This document shows, piece after piece, positions 6,976-8,497 of a DNA stretch of 8,497 bases. The notes under the pieces are model-generated. The model had not been told where the DNA came from and ran no database searches. It saw only the letters and a program-made list of their open reading frames with translations. Both the position numbers and the translations under genes were made by a program. This DNA comes from Victivallales bacterium Lenti_02 (GTDB taxonomy: Bacteria > Verrucomicrobiota > Lentisphaeria > Oligosphaerales > Lenti-02): positions 1 through 8,497 of the forward strand of contig LVAZ01000372.1 in assembly GCA_001603055.1 (NCBI GenBank). Direction: 5' to 3'. Numbering within the stretch: the stretch's first letter is position 1; the number at the start of each line of letters is the position of its first letter.

Positions 6976-7001
6976 CCCCGCAAGGCTAGGCCTTGCGCGG
7001 G
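6976..7001. repeat. Strong inverted repeat (hairpin) between helicase and amidohydrolase genes
   Basis: CGCAAGGC (6979-6986) and GCCTTGCG (6990-6997) are perfect complements around the three-base loop TAG. Three further C-G pairs (6976-6978 with 6999-7001) form past a single bulged C at 6998, giving an 11 bp stem. On the minus strand, the direction of transcription, the hairpin is followed by TGACACGG, not a T-run, so it is not a standard intrinsic terminator. It could pause or attenuate transcription, protect the helicase message from 3' decay, or be a dispersed extragenic repeat. Confidence 0.6.
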
Positions 7002-7033
7002 AGAATGCAAATCCACGTCGCGAAGAAGGTCGA

Positions 7034-8497
<1,464 letters not shown>

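Overview
This is a GC-rich bacterial window with six protein-coding genes, two of them cut by the window edges, and no RNA gene, CRISPR array, insertion sequence or prophage that I can see. Coding is dense: the largest gap is the 170 bp divergent intergenic region at 642-811. The gene types (a GLDTSH-type Gfo/Idh/MocA oxidoreductase, a cytosolic TIM-barrel protein of glycoside-hydrolase type, and a large OPT-like membrane protein that I associate with the DUF6785/DUF6784 families) are typical in my memory of the Planctomycetes/Lentisphaerae/Verrucomicrobia group and related uncultured heterotrophs. That placement is inference; no rRNA or ribosomal protein is present to confirm it.

Layout. 1-641 (minus, 3' end cut off): Gfo/Idh/MocA oxidoreductase. 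642-811: divergent control region with candidate promoters for both directions and a perfect GGAACGTTCC palindrome near the predicted start of the leftward transcript. 812-2518 (plus): predicted cytoplasmic TIM-barrel protein. 2531-4564 (plus): multi-spanning OPT-like permease, 12 bp behind it and surely co-transcribed. 4649-6010 (plus): MscS-family mechanosensitive channel, 84 bp further on. 6007-6945 (minus): nitrilase-superfamily amidohydrolase, meeting the channel gene tail to tail and sharing a CTAG that holds both stop codons. 7034-8497 (minus, 5' end cut off): RhlB/RhlE-like DEAD-box RNA helicase, 88 bp upstream of the amidohydrolase gene, with a strong hairpin between them.

How the genes may work together. 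The left half reads as a small uptake and catabolism unit: the permease would import a carbohydrate or related small molecule, the TIM-barrel protein (no signal peptide) would process it inside the cell, and the divergently transcribed NAD(P)-type oxidoreductase would act on the product. No part of this has been assigned a substrate, and it is the best candidate here for an undescribed system. The right half (channel, amidohydrolase, helicase) looks like ordinary unlinked functions: osmotic protection, C-N bond hydrolysis and RNA metabolism.
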